Positions 1 to 6,072 of a DNA stretch of 7,708 nucleotides are shown in pieces (position 1 is the stretch's first letter; each line of letters begins with the position of its first letter). The position numbers and the translations under genes are program-made. Location: assembly GCF_003461245.1 (NCBI RefSeq), contig NZ_QTWS01000068.1, forward strand, positions 1-7,708, read 5' to 3'. The stretch is from Blautia sp. AF19-10LB (GTDB lineage: Bacteria; Bacillota; Clostridia; Lachnospirales; Lachnospiraceae). A model generated the notes under the pieces. That model was not told the origin of the DNA. It did no database searches and saw only the letters and a list, made by a program, of their open reading frames with translations.

Positions 1-104
1 TACCCTGCATTACTGCAACGCACCGAGTTTAGCTACACGGCTCACTGGCGATTACCGTGGCCGGACTTACACCGGCTAGTGTGGTTCAGCTTCGCTGGAC
101 ACAC
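1..104 (-). mobile_element. Group IIC intron, 5' end (domain I start), cut by window edge
   Basis: Read on the minus strand, the element starts at 104 with GTGTG, the group II intron 5' consensus (GUGYG). It then shows the same order of parts that I recall for the Oceanobacillus iheyensis class C intron: a stem GCCGG/CCGGC (76-72 with 64-60) around TGTAAGT; a stem CACGG/CCGTG (59-55 with 40-36) whose loop carries CGCCAGTGAG; a TAGCTAA segment; and a 5-bp stem closed by a GTAA (GNRA) tetraloop at 7-18. It sits directly after the T-tract of an intrinsic terminator on the same strand, the preferred insertion site of class C introns. The reverse transcriptase/maturase, domain V and 3' end would lie to the left, outside the window. 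The alignment is from memory; an unrelated structured RNA is possible but less likely. Confidence 0.8.
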
Positions 105-110
105 TACAAC

Positions 111-140
111 AAAAAGGACATGGCAAGCTCCACCATGTCC
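111..140 (-). terminator. Intrinsic terminator of the dipeptidase transcript
   Basis: On the minus strand a perfect 8-bp stem GGACATGG/CCATGTCC (140-133 with 123-116) encloses a 9-nt loop and is followed by TTTTT and then GTTGTA. It lies about 70 bp beyond the dipeptidase stop codon and points the right way to end that transcript. The group IIC intron begins 6 nt after the T-run, so this hairpin probably also marked the intron insertion target. Confidence 0.85.
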
Positions 141-150
141 CCATTTGAGT

Positions 151-175
151 CAAGCGGATATTCGCACTCCGCTTT
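151..175. repeat. Hairpin-forming inverted repeat before the terminator
   Basis: AAGCGGA (152-158) and TCCGCTT (168-174) form a perfect 7-bp inverted repeat with a 9-nt loop. Allowing one bulged base adds one or two outer pairs. No T-run follows on either strand, so it is not itself a terminator. Together with the hairpin at 116-140 it makes a tandem-hairpin 3' end for the dipeptidase mRNA. It may be a dispersed intergenic repeat or a 3'-end stabilising structure; neither can be shown here. Confidence 0.5.
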
Positions 176-210
176 GCTACTTGCTTATAACCAAATAGCA
201 GTTGATCTGG

Positions 211-1569
211 TTAGATTGCAAGAAGATTCTTGATCGCTTCCATATAGATAAGCACAGCTTCTTCCATTCCAGATACAAGAATAAACTCATCTGCGCCGTG
301 GATACGGTAGTCGATCCCCGGCATTTCCGGTCCGAATGCGATGATGTTTTTGAGTGATTTCGCGTAAGTTCCACCGCCGATCACCATCGGTTTGTTCTCT
401 GTATCGCCTGTAACATCTACGTATGCCTTGTACAGAGCATTTACAAGCGAGGATTCTCTCGGGAAGAACAGTGCATCACCGATCATATGAACCTCGATAC
501 GTCCGTTCTCATCTTCCAGTCTGTCCGCACACATCTTGCGGACTTCGTCTGCTTTGAGAGTAACCGGTACACGAATATCAATCGTACTGGAGATCACTCC
601 ATCTTCTGTCTTGACGATTCCATTACACAGAGTCAGCTCACCAAATTCATCTGCAAACTTAAGTCCAAGACCGGAACCATCACAGGCTGTACCGATATGT
701 TCATTGTAGAATTTCACAAAGTCATCTTCGAATCCTGCTTTGGCAAGACATTCAAATGTCACACCTGCCGCATTGACACCAAGAGTCGGTGTGCTAGCAT
801 GTGCAGGAACTCCCTTTGCATAAATGCTGATCTCACCGTTCTCTTCTGTCACTTTGTATTCCTGAAGTTTGGTTTCTGCAAAAGCTGCTTCCAGTTTGTC
901 CTTCAGTCCGGTTTCTGCCGGAACGACTGTATTGCAGGTATCACACACAGCATTGGAAACAAAACCTCCGTTCATGGAAATGATCCTGGTATTCTTAGAA
1001 TGTGCTGTCATCATTACCATGCCCTTCTCACCGTGGATGCACGGGAAGTTTGCGTCTGGTGTGAATCCGCAGGATACTTCTTCTGCAACTTCATTGTAAT
1101 GCTCCATGCATTTGGAACCTGTCTCCTCATTGCAGCCCATGATCAGACGAACTCTCTTGTTGAGTTTCACTCCGGAATCACAGAGAAGCTTCATTGCGTA
1201 AAGAGCTTCCAGAACCGGTCCCTTGTCATCTGTGGTTCCACGTCCGTAAACATGGTCACCTTCTCTGGTAAGTTTGAACGGATCATAAGTCCAGTCACCG
1301 CCGACCGGAACGATATCAAGATGTCCTGCAATACCGACGATTTCTTCGCCTTCGCCCATCTCAGCATAGCCGCAGTAATTGTCCAGGTTTACGGTCTTGA
1401 ATCCGAGTTCATCGGCAATCTTGAGTGCTTCCTCAAGTACCTTTGCAGGGCCTTCGCCAAAAGGCATTCCCTCTGCCGGAGTCCCAAGCTGTGAATCGAT
1501 CGCAACCAGTCTTCCGAGATTTGTCAGCATTTCGTCTGTTAATCCATGAATCTGTTCTTTTATTTCCAT
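211..1569 (-). CDS. pepV: M20-family dipeptidase, PepV/Sapep type
   Basis: This is a cytoplasmic di-zinc aminoacyl dipeptidase that releases amino acids from short peptides; related enzymes are PepV and staphylococcal Sapep. Numbering is from the chosen start (452 aa). The metal site is complete: H83 in GHLDIVPVG, bridging D114 in GRGTTDDKGP, catalytic E148 and ligand E149 in GCNEETGS, D172 in TPDANFP, and H424 in IHGADEF. H257 in GVPAHASTP lies in the inserted lid domain and matches the conserved lid histidine. The length fits the family (about 450-470). Two in-frame ATGs exist. GGAGG (1582-1578) is 2 nt from the first (1575) but 8 nt from the second (1569), so I chose 1569; the alternative adds Met-Ile. 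The gene follows the siroheme protein gene by 62-68 bp with no visible promoter or terminator between them, so co-transcription is likely. Exact peptide specificity is unknown. Confidence 0.93.
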   Translation of the reverse strand: MEIKEQIHGLTDEMLTNLGRLVAIDSQLGTPAEGMPFGEGPAKVLEEALKIADELGFKTVNLDNYCGYAEMGEGEEIVGIAGHLDIVPVGGDWTYDPFKLTREGDHVYGRGTTDDKGPVLEALYAMKLLCDSGVKLNKRVRLIMGCNEETGSKCMEHYNEVAEEVSCGFTPDANFPCIHGEKGMVMMTAHSKNTRIISMNGGFVSNAVCDTCNTVVPAETGLKDKLEAAFAETKLQEYKVTEENGEISIYAKGVPAHASTPTLGVNAAGVTFECLAKAGFEDDFVKFYNEHIGTACDGSGLGLKFADEFGELTLCNGIVKTEDGVISSTIDIRVPVTLKADEVRKMCADRLEDENGRIEVHMIGDALFFPRESSLVNALYKAYVDVTGDTENKPMVIGGGTYAKSLKNIIAFGPEMPGIDYRIHGADEFILVSGMEEAVLIYMEAIKNLLAI

Positions 1570-1637
1570 AATCATTGCCTCCAGTTTGTATTAGCTTTCG
1601 CTGAAATTTCCTCTTCCCCTATCCTAACAGATATTGG

Positions 1638-2522
1638 TCAGGCAAGCAACTCTTTCTCCACATTTTCGAAACCAATCCGCTCAATTGTTTCTGCAAAACG
1701 TTCTCCTTTGATTCCGTTATCTCTGAAGAAAAGGATTGCTTTCTCGATAACGTCAAGTGCCTCTTCTTTGGATGTAAAAATCCTGCCAAGTGCTCTTCCC
1801 TTTGATACTTTTTTGCCCCAGCGTCCGCCGATGTAGATCTTGTATCCGTAAGTACCGTCTTCGATCGTGTGGAACGGGCATTTTCCTACGCAGCGTCCAC
1901 AGTGTCTGCACGCTTCTTTGTCGATCTGGATCTTTCCATCAATGACCTTTGCAACTTTGTTTGGACACGCGGCTTCAATCGCACATTTTTTGCAGCCTTT
2001 GCAGACATCTGTGTTGACTTCCGGGATCCTCTGTCCAATAATCCCGACATCATTCAAATTCGGTTTGACACAGTTGTTCGGACAGCCGCCTACTGCGATC
2101 TTGAATTTATGCGGCAGTGCGACATCGCTGTATCCTTCATAAAAACGTTTGTAGATTTCCTCGGAGATCGCATAGGAATCCAGGAGTCCATACTGGCAGG
2201 TTGTTCCCTTGCAGGATACCACCGGACGGACTTTTGCTCCCGTTCCTCCTGTCACCAGTCCTTCTTTTGCGATGAACTGCTGGAATTCTTCAATCTTATC
2301 ATAAGGGATTCCCTGGATCTCTACGGAAAGTCTCGTTGTATACAGTAGATTTCCATTGCCAAATTTTTCGGCTGCTTCTGCCATACAGCGGTGCTGTGCT
2401 GCGGTTACTTTTCCATTTATCGTAAGGACCCGTGCCGAAAACAGATCGGTTCCTCTGTTGTTCAGAAATCCCATTCCTTTGACTCTTTTTTCATCTTCTT
2501 TGCTGACTGTTAATGCTGACAT
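1638..2522 (-). CDS. Siroheme/4Fe-4S reductase-like protein with 2x[4Fe-4S] ferredoxin domain (AsrC/Dsr-like)
   Basis: A 294-aa redox protein. Residues 15-90 resemble the ferredoxin-like half-domain of nitrite/sulfite reductases. Residues 98-165 carry the siroheme-[4Fe-4S] ligand pattern: C104-x4-C109 (SCKGTTCQYG) and C147-x3-C151 (GGCPNNCVKP). Residues 174-215 form a two-cluster ferredoxin: C174, C177, C180 and C186-Pro (five residues before the last Cys rather than the usual three), then C205, C208, C211 and C215-Pro in canonical spacing. The architecture fits anaerobic sulfite reductase subunit C and small Dsr-like proteins. No AsrA or AsrB partner lies nearby, so sulfite as substrate is inference; nitrite, another sulfur compound or plain electron transfer remain open. 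GAGG (2533-2530) lies 7 nt before the ATG. The gene is divergent from a LysR regulator and precedes the dipeptidase gene. Confidence 0.88.
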   Translation of the reverse strand: MSALTVSKEDEKRVKGMGFLNNRGTDLFSARVLTINGKVTAAQHRCMAEAAEKFGNGNLLYTTRLSVEIQGIPYDKIEEFQQFIAKEGLVTGGTGAKVRPVVSCKGTTCQYGLLDSYAISEEIYKRFYEGYSDVALPHKFKIAVGGCPNNCVKPNLNDVGIIGQRIPEVNTDVCKGCKKCAIEAACPNKVAKVIDGKIQIDKEACRHCGRCVGKCPFHTIEDGTYGYKIYIGGRWGKKVSKGRALGRIFTSKEEALDVIEKAILFFRDNGIKGERFAETIERIGFENVEKELLA

Positions 2523-2560
2523 CTCTATACCTCATTCCATGTTTTTTTCATTTATAATTC

Positions 2561-2589
2561 ATAATATACCACTTGAGTATGTATTTGAA
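2561..2589 (-). promoter_or_regulatory. Predicted promoter of the siroheme protein gene
   Basis: On the minus strand TTCAAA (2589-2584) and TATTAT (2566-2561) are 17 bp apart. The -10 matches the sigma-A consensus at five of six positions and the -35 at four of six, as expected for an activator-dependent promoter. The predicted start, near 2554, gives a leader of about 30 nt that contains the GAGG site. Confidence 0.5.
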
Positions 2590-2604
2590 AAATGATATTA
2601 TTTT

Positions 2605-2628
2605 ATAGAAATGATAGGTATTTTCTAT
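2605..2628. promoter_or_regulatory. Candidate LysR-type regulator binding site
   Basis: ATAGAAA (2605-2611) and TTTCTAT (2622-2628) form a perfect 7-bp inverted repeat with a 10-bp AT-rich centre, compatible with the T-N11-A pattern of LysR sites. Its centre lies about 62 bp upstream of the predicted start of the leftward siroheme gene, close to the usual -65 recognition site. It also lies just upstream of the lysR ribosome site, so it could mediate autoregulation. Confidence 0.5.
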
Positions 2629-2644
2629 ATTAGGAGAATGTAAA

Positions 2645-3556
2645 ATGACGATACGACATCTGACCATTTTTGTTGCAGTAGCTGACCAGGGCTCTATGAG
2701 TGCAGCTGCCGCTCATCTGTATTTATCGCAGCCTACCGTAAGCCAGGCGATCCGCGAGCTGGAAAAGCATTACAACGGGCTTCTTTTTGAACGCCTCGGC
2801 AAAAAGCTTTACCTCACAGAACGCGGAAATCTGCTTCTGCCGCAGGCGCGCAGTCTGATCCGCCAGTTCCAGCAGCTTGAAGAACTGATGCTCAACCAGG
2901 GACAGTCCTCCACATTGAAACTCGGTTCCACGATCACGATCGGAACGTGCCTGACTCCTTTTCTGATCCCGAAACTACAGAAAATCTGCCCGGATGTCAG
3001 GGTCCATTCTTATGTGAGTAATACCAAGGACATTGAACAGAAGCTCCTTCGTTCTGAACTGGATGCCGGAATCGTTGAAGGCGAGATTCTTTCTCCTGAC
3101 CTTACCGTTCTCCCGATCATAGATGACTGCCTAGTGCTTGCCGCAGGTAAAGATCATCCTTTTTATCAGAAAAGCTGTATCCAGGTACAGGATCTCGCCG
3201 GAGAATCTTTTGCCATGCGCGAGCAGGGAAGCGGAACCCGGCAACTTTTTGAAGACTATGCAGCGAGGCATCAGATTTCTGTTCAGACAGTCTGGGAGGC
3301 AAACAGTCCCCGTACACTCCTGAATGCGGTGCTTTATGACCGGGTGCTTTCTGTCATGTCTCTCCGGCTTATGAAACATGAGATCCAGCACAATACGATC
3401 CGGGTTTTTTATAACCAGAATGGCGAATGGAACCGCAAATTCAAGCTTGTCTATCACAAAAACAAGTTTCTGACCCCTGCGATCTATGAACTGGAAAAAC
3501 TGCTCCACACGTACAAAAATATCAAACTCCCGACCAATATGGGAATATTGGAATAA
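2645..3556 (+). CDS. LysR-family transcriptional regulator
   Basis: A 303-aa DNA-binding regulator of normal LysR length. The N-terminal winged helix-turn-helix spans about residues 1-60, with recognition region SAAAAHLYLSQPTVSQAIRE (19-38) followed by LEKHYNGLLFER and the wing KLYLTERG. The linker helix spans about 62-90. The periplasmic-binding-like effector domain covers about 91-295 and includes LDAGIVEGE and EQGSGTRQLFE, as in CysL/CbbR-like members. AGGAG (2632-2636) is 8 nt before the ATG; an earlier ATG at 2638 is followed at once by a stop. The gene is divergent from the siroheme protein gene with 122 bp between them, so that gene is its most likely target, probably together with lysR itself. 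The inducer cannot be read from sequence; a sulfur or redox metabolite would be a reasonable guess. The pseudouridine synthase gene follows after 37 bp. Confidence 0.93.
   Translation: MTIRHLTIFVAVADQGSMSAAAAHLYLSQPTVSQAIRELEKHYNGLLFERLGKKLYLTERGNLLLPQARSLIRQFQQLEELMLNQGQSSTLKLGSTITIGTCLTPFLIPKLQKICPDVRVHSYVSNTKDIEQKLLRSELDAGIVEGEILSPDLTVLPIIDDCLVLAAGKDHPFYQKSCIQVQDLAGESFAMREQGSGTRQLFEDYAARHQISVQTVWEANSPRTLLNAVLYDRVLSVMSLRLMKHEIQHNTIRVFYNQNGEWNRKFKLVYHKNKFLTPAIYELEKLLHTYKNIKLPTNMGILE
3534..3551. repeat. Perfect 7-bp inverted repeat at the lysR 3' end
   Basis: CCAATAT (3534-3540) and ATATTGG (3545-3551) are separated by GGGA and lie within the last codons of lysR. No T-run follows on the plus strand, so it is not a normal terminator. 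It may be an operator or mRNA hairpin upstream of the next gene, or chance within coding sequence. Confidence 0.35.
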
Positions 3557-3593
3557 AAATCCCAATCTCACTTATAATAAAGGAACGCTTCTT

Positions 3594-4562
3594 ATGGAAA
3601 AATATATCAGCTTTACAGTCCCGTCTGATTCAGCCATTTCTACCGTCGGTCAGGTTCTTCGTGCTCAGGGACACCTGACAAAAAAGCAGATCAGCCGCGC
3701 CAAATTTCTTCCGGATGGCATTCAGAAAAATGGCATCCGCTGCCGGATCACAGAATTTGTCCTTCCCAGTGACGAAATCCAGGTCTGTCTGGAAACTGCG
3801 GAAACTGCTTCTGAACAGCTTGTTTCGGGCGATTTTTCTTCCCTTGAGATTCTGTATGAGGATCAGGATATTCTTGCGGTAAATAAACCGGCTGGCATGC
3901 TCACACATCCGTCCGGAACACATTATGCGGACACACTTTCCAATCTGGTAGCTGCTTATTTTCAAAACAAAAAGGCCTCCGTCCGTGTCCGCCCGATCGG
4001 ACGGCTCGACAAAGAGACCTCTGGTATTATTCTGTTTGCCAAGAATCAGGTTGCGGCGCAGCGGCTTCAGGCACAGCGTGAAGAGCATGTTTTTCGTAAG
4101 GAATATCTTGCCGTTGTAGCTGGATATCTCCCAGAAGATCCTGCTGATCTCTGGCATACCATTTCTTTTCCTGTAAAAAAAGTATCTGACCACCCACTGC
4201 GGATGCAGGCTGTTCCTGCTCCTGACGATAATTGCAGTACTGATGCTTCTCTGCTGCCCGCAGTTACGCATTACTGTACGCTTTACAGTGCAGCAAACTG
4301 GTCACTGGTATCTCTCCGCCTGGATACAGGCCGCACGCATCAGATCCGTGTCCATATGAAAGCACTTGGGCATCCGCTTCTGGGCGATACTTTGTACTAT
4401 GAGCAAAAGCTGGACAATTTTTCTGTACAGCCATCTTTTGCCCGCACTGCTCTCCATGCCTGGAAGGTATACTTCCGGCAGCCATTTGAAGGAAATGAGA
4501 TCAGGTTGACCGGAACACTGCCGGAGGATTTCAGAGCGATCATACCTTATTTGCCGCTCTGA
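3594..4562 (+). CDS. RluA/RluD-family RNA pseudouridine synthase
   Basis: A 322-aa enzyme that isomerises uridine to pseudouridine in rRNA or tRNA. Residues about 12-75 form a degenerate S4-like RNA-binding domain. The catalytic domain follows: LAVNKPAGMLTHPSG (94-108), the signature RPIGRLDKETSG (133-144) with catalytic D139, and LRLDTGRTHQIRVHMKALGHPLLGD (241-265, RluA-family motifs). The length is normal for RluD-like proteins. The reading frame extends upstream to an ATG at 3486 inside lysR, but AAGGA (3580-3584) sits 9 nt before the ATG at 3594 and the protein gains normal family sequence from there, so I chose 3594. The target uridine cannot be told from sequence; RluD-type 23S sites or a paralogue's target are possible. 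It may be read through from lysR, as no terminator separates them. Confidence 0.93.
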   Translation: MEKYISFTVPSDSAISTVGQVLRAQGHLTKKQISRAKFLPDGIQKNGIRCRITEFVLPSDEIQVCLETAETASEQLVSGDFSSLEILYEDQDILAVNKPAGMLTHPSGTHYADTLSNLVAAYFQNKKASVRVRPIGRLDKETSGIILFAKNQVAAQRLQAQREEHVFRKEYLAVVAGYLPEDPADLWHTISFPVKKVSDHPLRMQAVPAPDDNCSTDASLLPAVTHYCTLYSAANWSLVSLRLDTGRTHQIRVHMKALGHPLLGDTLYYEQKLDNFSVQPSFARTALHAWKVYFRQPFEGNEIRLTGTLPEDFRAIIPYLPL

Positions 4563-4568
4563 AAAATC

Positions 4569-4620
4569 ATCTGTTCTTATAGTTGACAGTGTTGCCTGTT
4601 CGTGTGAAAATAGGACAGAT
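4569..4620. repeat. Inverted half-sites flanking the first MATE promoter
   Basis: ATCTGTTCT (4569-4577) pairs with AGGACAGAT (4612-4620) over 9 bp with one G-T wobble. The arms bracket the predicted -35 and -10. The gap between them (34 bp) is wide for a hairpin, so two operator half-sites for a repressor are the more natural reading. It could be chance. Confidence 0.35.
4583..4611 (+). promoter_or_regulatory. Predicted sigma-A promoter of the first MATE gene
   Basis: A perfect -35 TTGACA (4583-4588) is followed after 17 bp by GAAAAT (4606-4611), a four-of-six -10 that is preceded by TGT as in extended -10 promoters. Transcription would start near 4618, giving a leader of about 40 nt to the ATG at 4659. 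It lies just after the pseudouridine synthase stop codon. Confidence 0.55.
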
Positions 4621-4658
4621 GCAAGTGGATTTTATTTTTATGTATTGGAGGATTTTTT

Positions 4659-6008
4659 ATGTCAGATCAGGTTCGTGATATGACGAAGGGTTCCCCGGCG
4701 AAGCTGATCCTGCTTTTTGCAGTGCCGCTGATGCTGGGGAATATTTTTCAGCAGTTGTATACGATGGTGGATACGATCGTTGTCGGACAGGTTGCCGGGG
4801 TTCAGGCTCTGGCTGCCCTTGGTGCGGTGGAATGGATCATGTGGATGGTACTCGGCGTTTCTACCGGAGTTACACAGGGGTTTTCTATTCTGATCTCGCA
4901 GCATTATGGTGCCCGGAAATGGAGTGACCTTAAGAAAGCAGTTGCACACAGTTATCTGCTTACAGCGGTCACTGCTGTTTCGCTTCTGATCGTCAGTCAG
5001 CTTGCTGCCAGATGGATCCTGGTGCTTTTGAATACACCGGATAATATTATTGGGATGTCGTTGATCTATCTCAGGATCGTTTTCTGCGGAATTCCGATCG
5101 TTGCCGCCTATAATATTTTTGCCTCCGTGCTGCGTGCTCTTGGCAACAGCCGAACGCCTCTGATCGCTATGCTCATTGCTTCTGTTATCAATGTGGTCCT
5201 GGATCTTGTTTTTGTTGCCGGGCTTCACTGGGGTGTAGCCGGTGCTGCTCTTGCTACGGTTACTGCTCAGGCTTTTTCTGCTCTGTACTGTTTCGTTGTG
5301 GTGAAAAAAATCGATATTGTACATACTTCCAGAAGTGATTTTGAACATGTGCCGGGACTGAACCGGAAACTTCTTGGACTCGGCGCTCCGATCCTGTTTC
5401 AGGATGTGATCATTTCTGTTGGCGGTCTTGCTGTACAGTTTGTGATCAATGGATATGGATTTCTGTTTGTTGCCGGATTTACTGCAACGAATAAGCTTTA
5501 TGGTGTTCTGGAGATGGCTGCGATCTCCTATGGATATGCAGTGGTTTCCTATGTTGGGCAGAATCTTGGTGCAGGTAAGATCGGGCGTATCAAAAAAGGT
5601 GTGCATGCCAGTGCTTTTCTTGCATTTCTGACTTCAGCATTTATCAGTATCATGATGTTTCTTTTTGGAAAAACACTGCTCTCTATGTTTATTTCCGGTG
5701 ACCCGGCACAGACGGAACAGGTGCTTGCCATTGCATGGCATTATCTGTCCATTATGGCTTCCTGCCTCTGCATTTTGTATTTCCTGTATGTTTACCGTTC
5801 TGCGCTACAGGGGCTTGGAAATACGATGATTCCTATGCTGAGTGGTGTTGTGGAATTTTTTGTCCGGGTTGGTGTTGCTCTGCTGCTTCCGAAACTTGTC
5901 GGACAGAATGGGATTTTTTATGCGGAGATTGCCGCATGGACGGGAGCGACGGTGCTTCTTGTCGTCAGTTATTATATCAGTATTCGTAAATTTAAAGCGG
6001 TAATGTAA
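4659..6008 (+). CDS. MATE-family multidrug/metabolite exporter (first of two)
   Basis: A 449-aa inner-membrane antiporter that would export cationic drugs, dyes or metabolites in exchange for Na+ or H+. Hydrophobic stretches support about 12 transmembrane helices in two six-helix halves, the MATE fold. Family marks are the N-terminal MVDTIVVGQ (36-44) with acidic D38 in helix 1, the repeated half motifs RALGNSRTP (159-167) and LQGLGNTMIPM (383-393), GVAGAALAT (192-200), and the cytoplasmic QNLGAGK (301-307). The length is typical. GGAGG (4647-4651) is 7 nt before the ATG. The next gene encodes a second MATE protein 64 bp downstream with no terminator between, so read-through is possible. The family is clear; the substrate is unknown. 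Confidence 0.94.
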   Translation: MSDQVRDMTKGSPAKLILLFAVPLMLGNIFQQLYTMVDTIVVGQVAGVQALAALGAVEWIMWMVLGVSTGVTQGFSILISQHYGARKWSDLKKAVAHSYLLTAVTAVSLLIVSQLAARWILVLLNTPDNIIGMSLIYLRIVFCGIPIVAAYNIFASVLRALGNSRTPLIAMLIASVINVVLDLVFVAGLHWGVAGAALATVTAQAFSALYCFVVVKKIDIVHTSRSDFEHVPGLNRKLLGLGAPILFQDVIISVGGLAVQFVINGYGFLFVAGFTATNKLYGVLEMAAISYGYAVVSYVGQNLGAGKIGRIKKGVHASAFLAFLTSAFISIMMFLFGKTLLSMFISGDPAQTEQVLAIAWHYLSIMASCLCILYFLYVYRSALQGLGNTMIPMLSGVVEFFVRVGVALLLPKLVGQNGIFYAEIAAWTGATVLLVVSYYISIRKFKAVM

Positions 6009-6009
6009 A

Positions 6010-6072
6010 AAAGTTATTGACTCTACAACCATTGTAATGTTTAAAATCAGATGGAAAGGAGTCAATAATTTT
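6010..6072 (+). promoter_or_regulatory. Inverted repeat able to fold over the second MATE ribosome site
   Basis: TTATTGACTC (6014-6023) is exactly complementary to GAGTCAATAA (6059-6068). One G-T wobble and three A-T pairs extend the stem to 6010-6072, giving 14 pairs. Inside, TACAA (6024-6028) pairs with TTGTA (6032-6036) around CCA, stacked on the outer stem. The right arm includes the last three bases of the AAGGAG ribosome site (6056-6061) and abuts the start codon at 6073. In mRNA read through from the first MATE gene this would hide translation initiation. In mRNA started at the internal promoter the left arm is absent. The pairing is seen directly; the regulatory role is inference. Confidence 0.55.
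6017..6047 (+). promoter_or_regulatory. MerR-type promoter of the second MATE gene
   Basis: TTGACT (6017-6022) and TAAAAT (6042-6047) are separated by 19 bp, the over-long spacer typical of MerR-family promoters. The spacer carries the dyad TACAA-CCA-TTGTA (6024-6036), centred 8 bp after the -35, nearly where the classical mer operator dyad is centred. MerR regulators such as BmrR and Mta activate drug exporters this way. No MerR gene is in the window, so the regulator would act from elsewhere. Transcription would start near 6054 and still include the ribosome site. Confidence 0.65.

Noticed and set aside
36..76. Cobalamin-riboswitch-like segment (GCCGG-TGTAAGT-CCGGC followed by a GCCAGTG) on the minus strand
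   Set aside because: The flanking 5' GTGTG, the second stem and the GTAA-capped stem fit domain I of a group IIC intron in order, and the position behind a terminator with no downstream gene visible is wrong for a riboswitch.
1..104. Possible 5S or other rRNA at the left edge
   Set aside because: None of the conserved 5S motifs is present; the intron explanation accounts for the stems.
487..1494. 335-codon plus-strand open frame opposite the dipeptidase
   Set aside because: It lies wholly antisense to a gene with a complete catalytic site, is rich in Cys and His in no domain pattern, and has no ribosome site. It is a shadow of the real gene.
3573..3578. Exact TATAAT before the pseudouridine synthase as a promoter -10
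   Set aside because: No good -35 at 16-18 bp, and the start would fall right after the ribosome site.
3486..3593. 36-residue N-terminal extension of the pseudouridine synthase, overlapping lysR
   Set aside because: A proper AAGGA site precedes the later ATG at 3594, and the extension is lysR sequence read in another frame.
4662..5606. 314-codon minus-strand open frame opposite the first MATE gene
   Set aside because: Its composition is the antisense of a hydrophobic membrane protein, it has no recognisable domain, and it overlaps a clear MATE gene.
6037..6072. 12-residue N-terminal extension of the second MATE protein
   Set aside because: No ribosome site before 6037; this ATG lies inside the predicted promoter, while 6073 has AAGGAG upstream.
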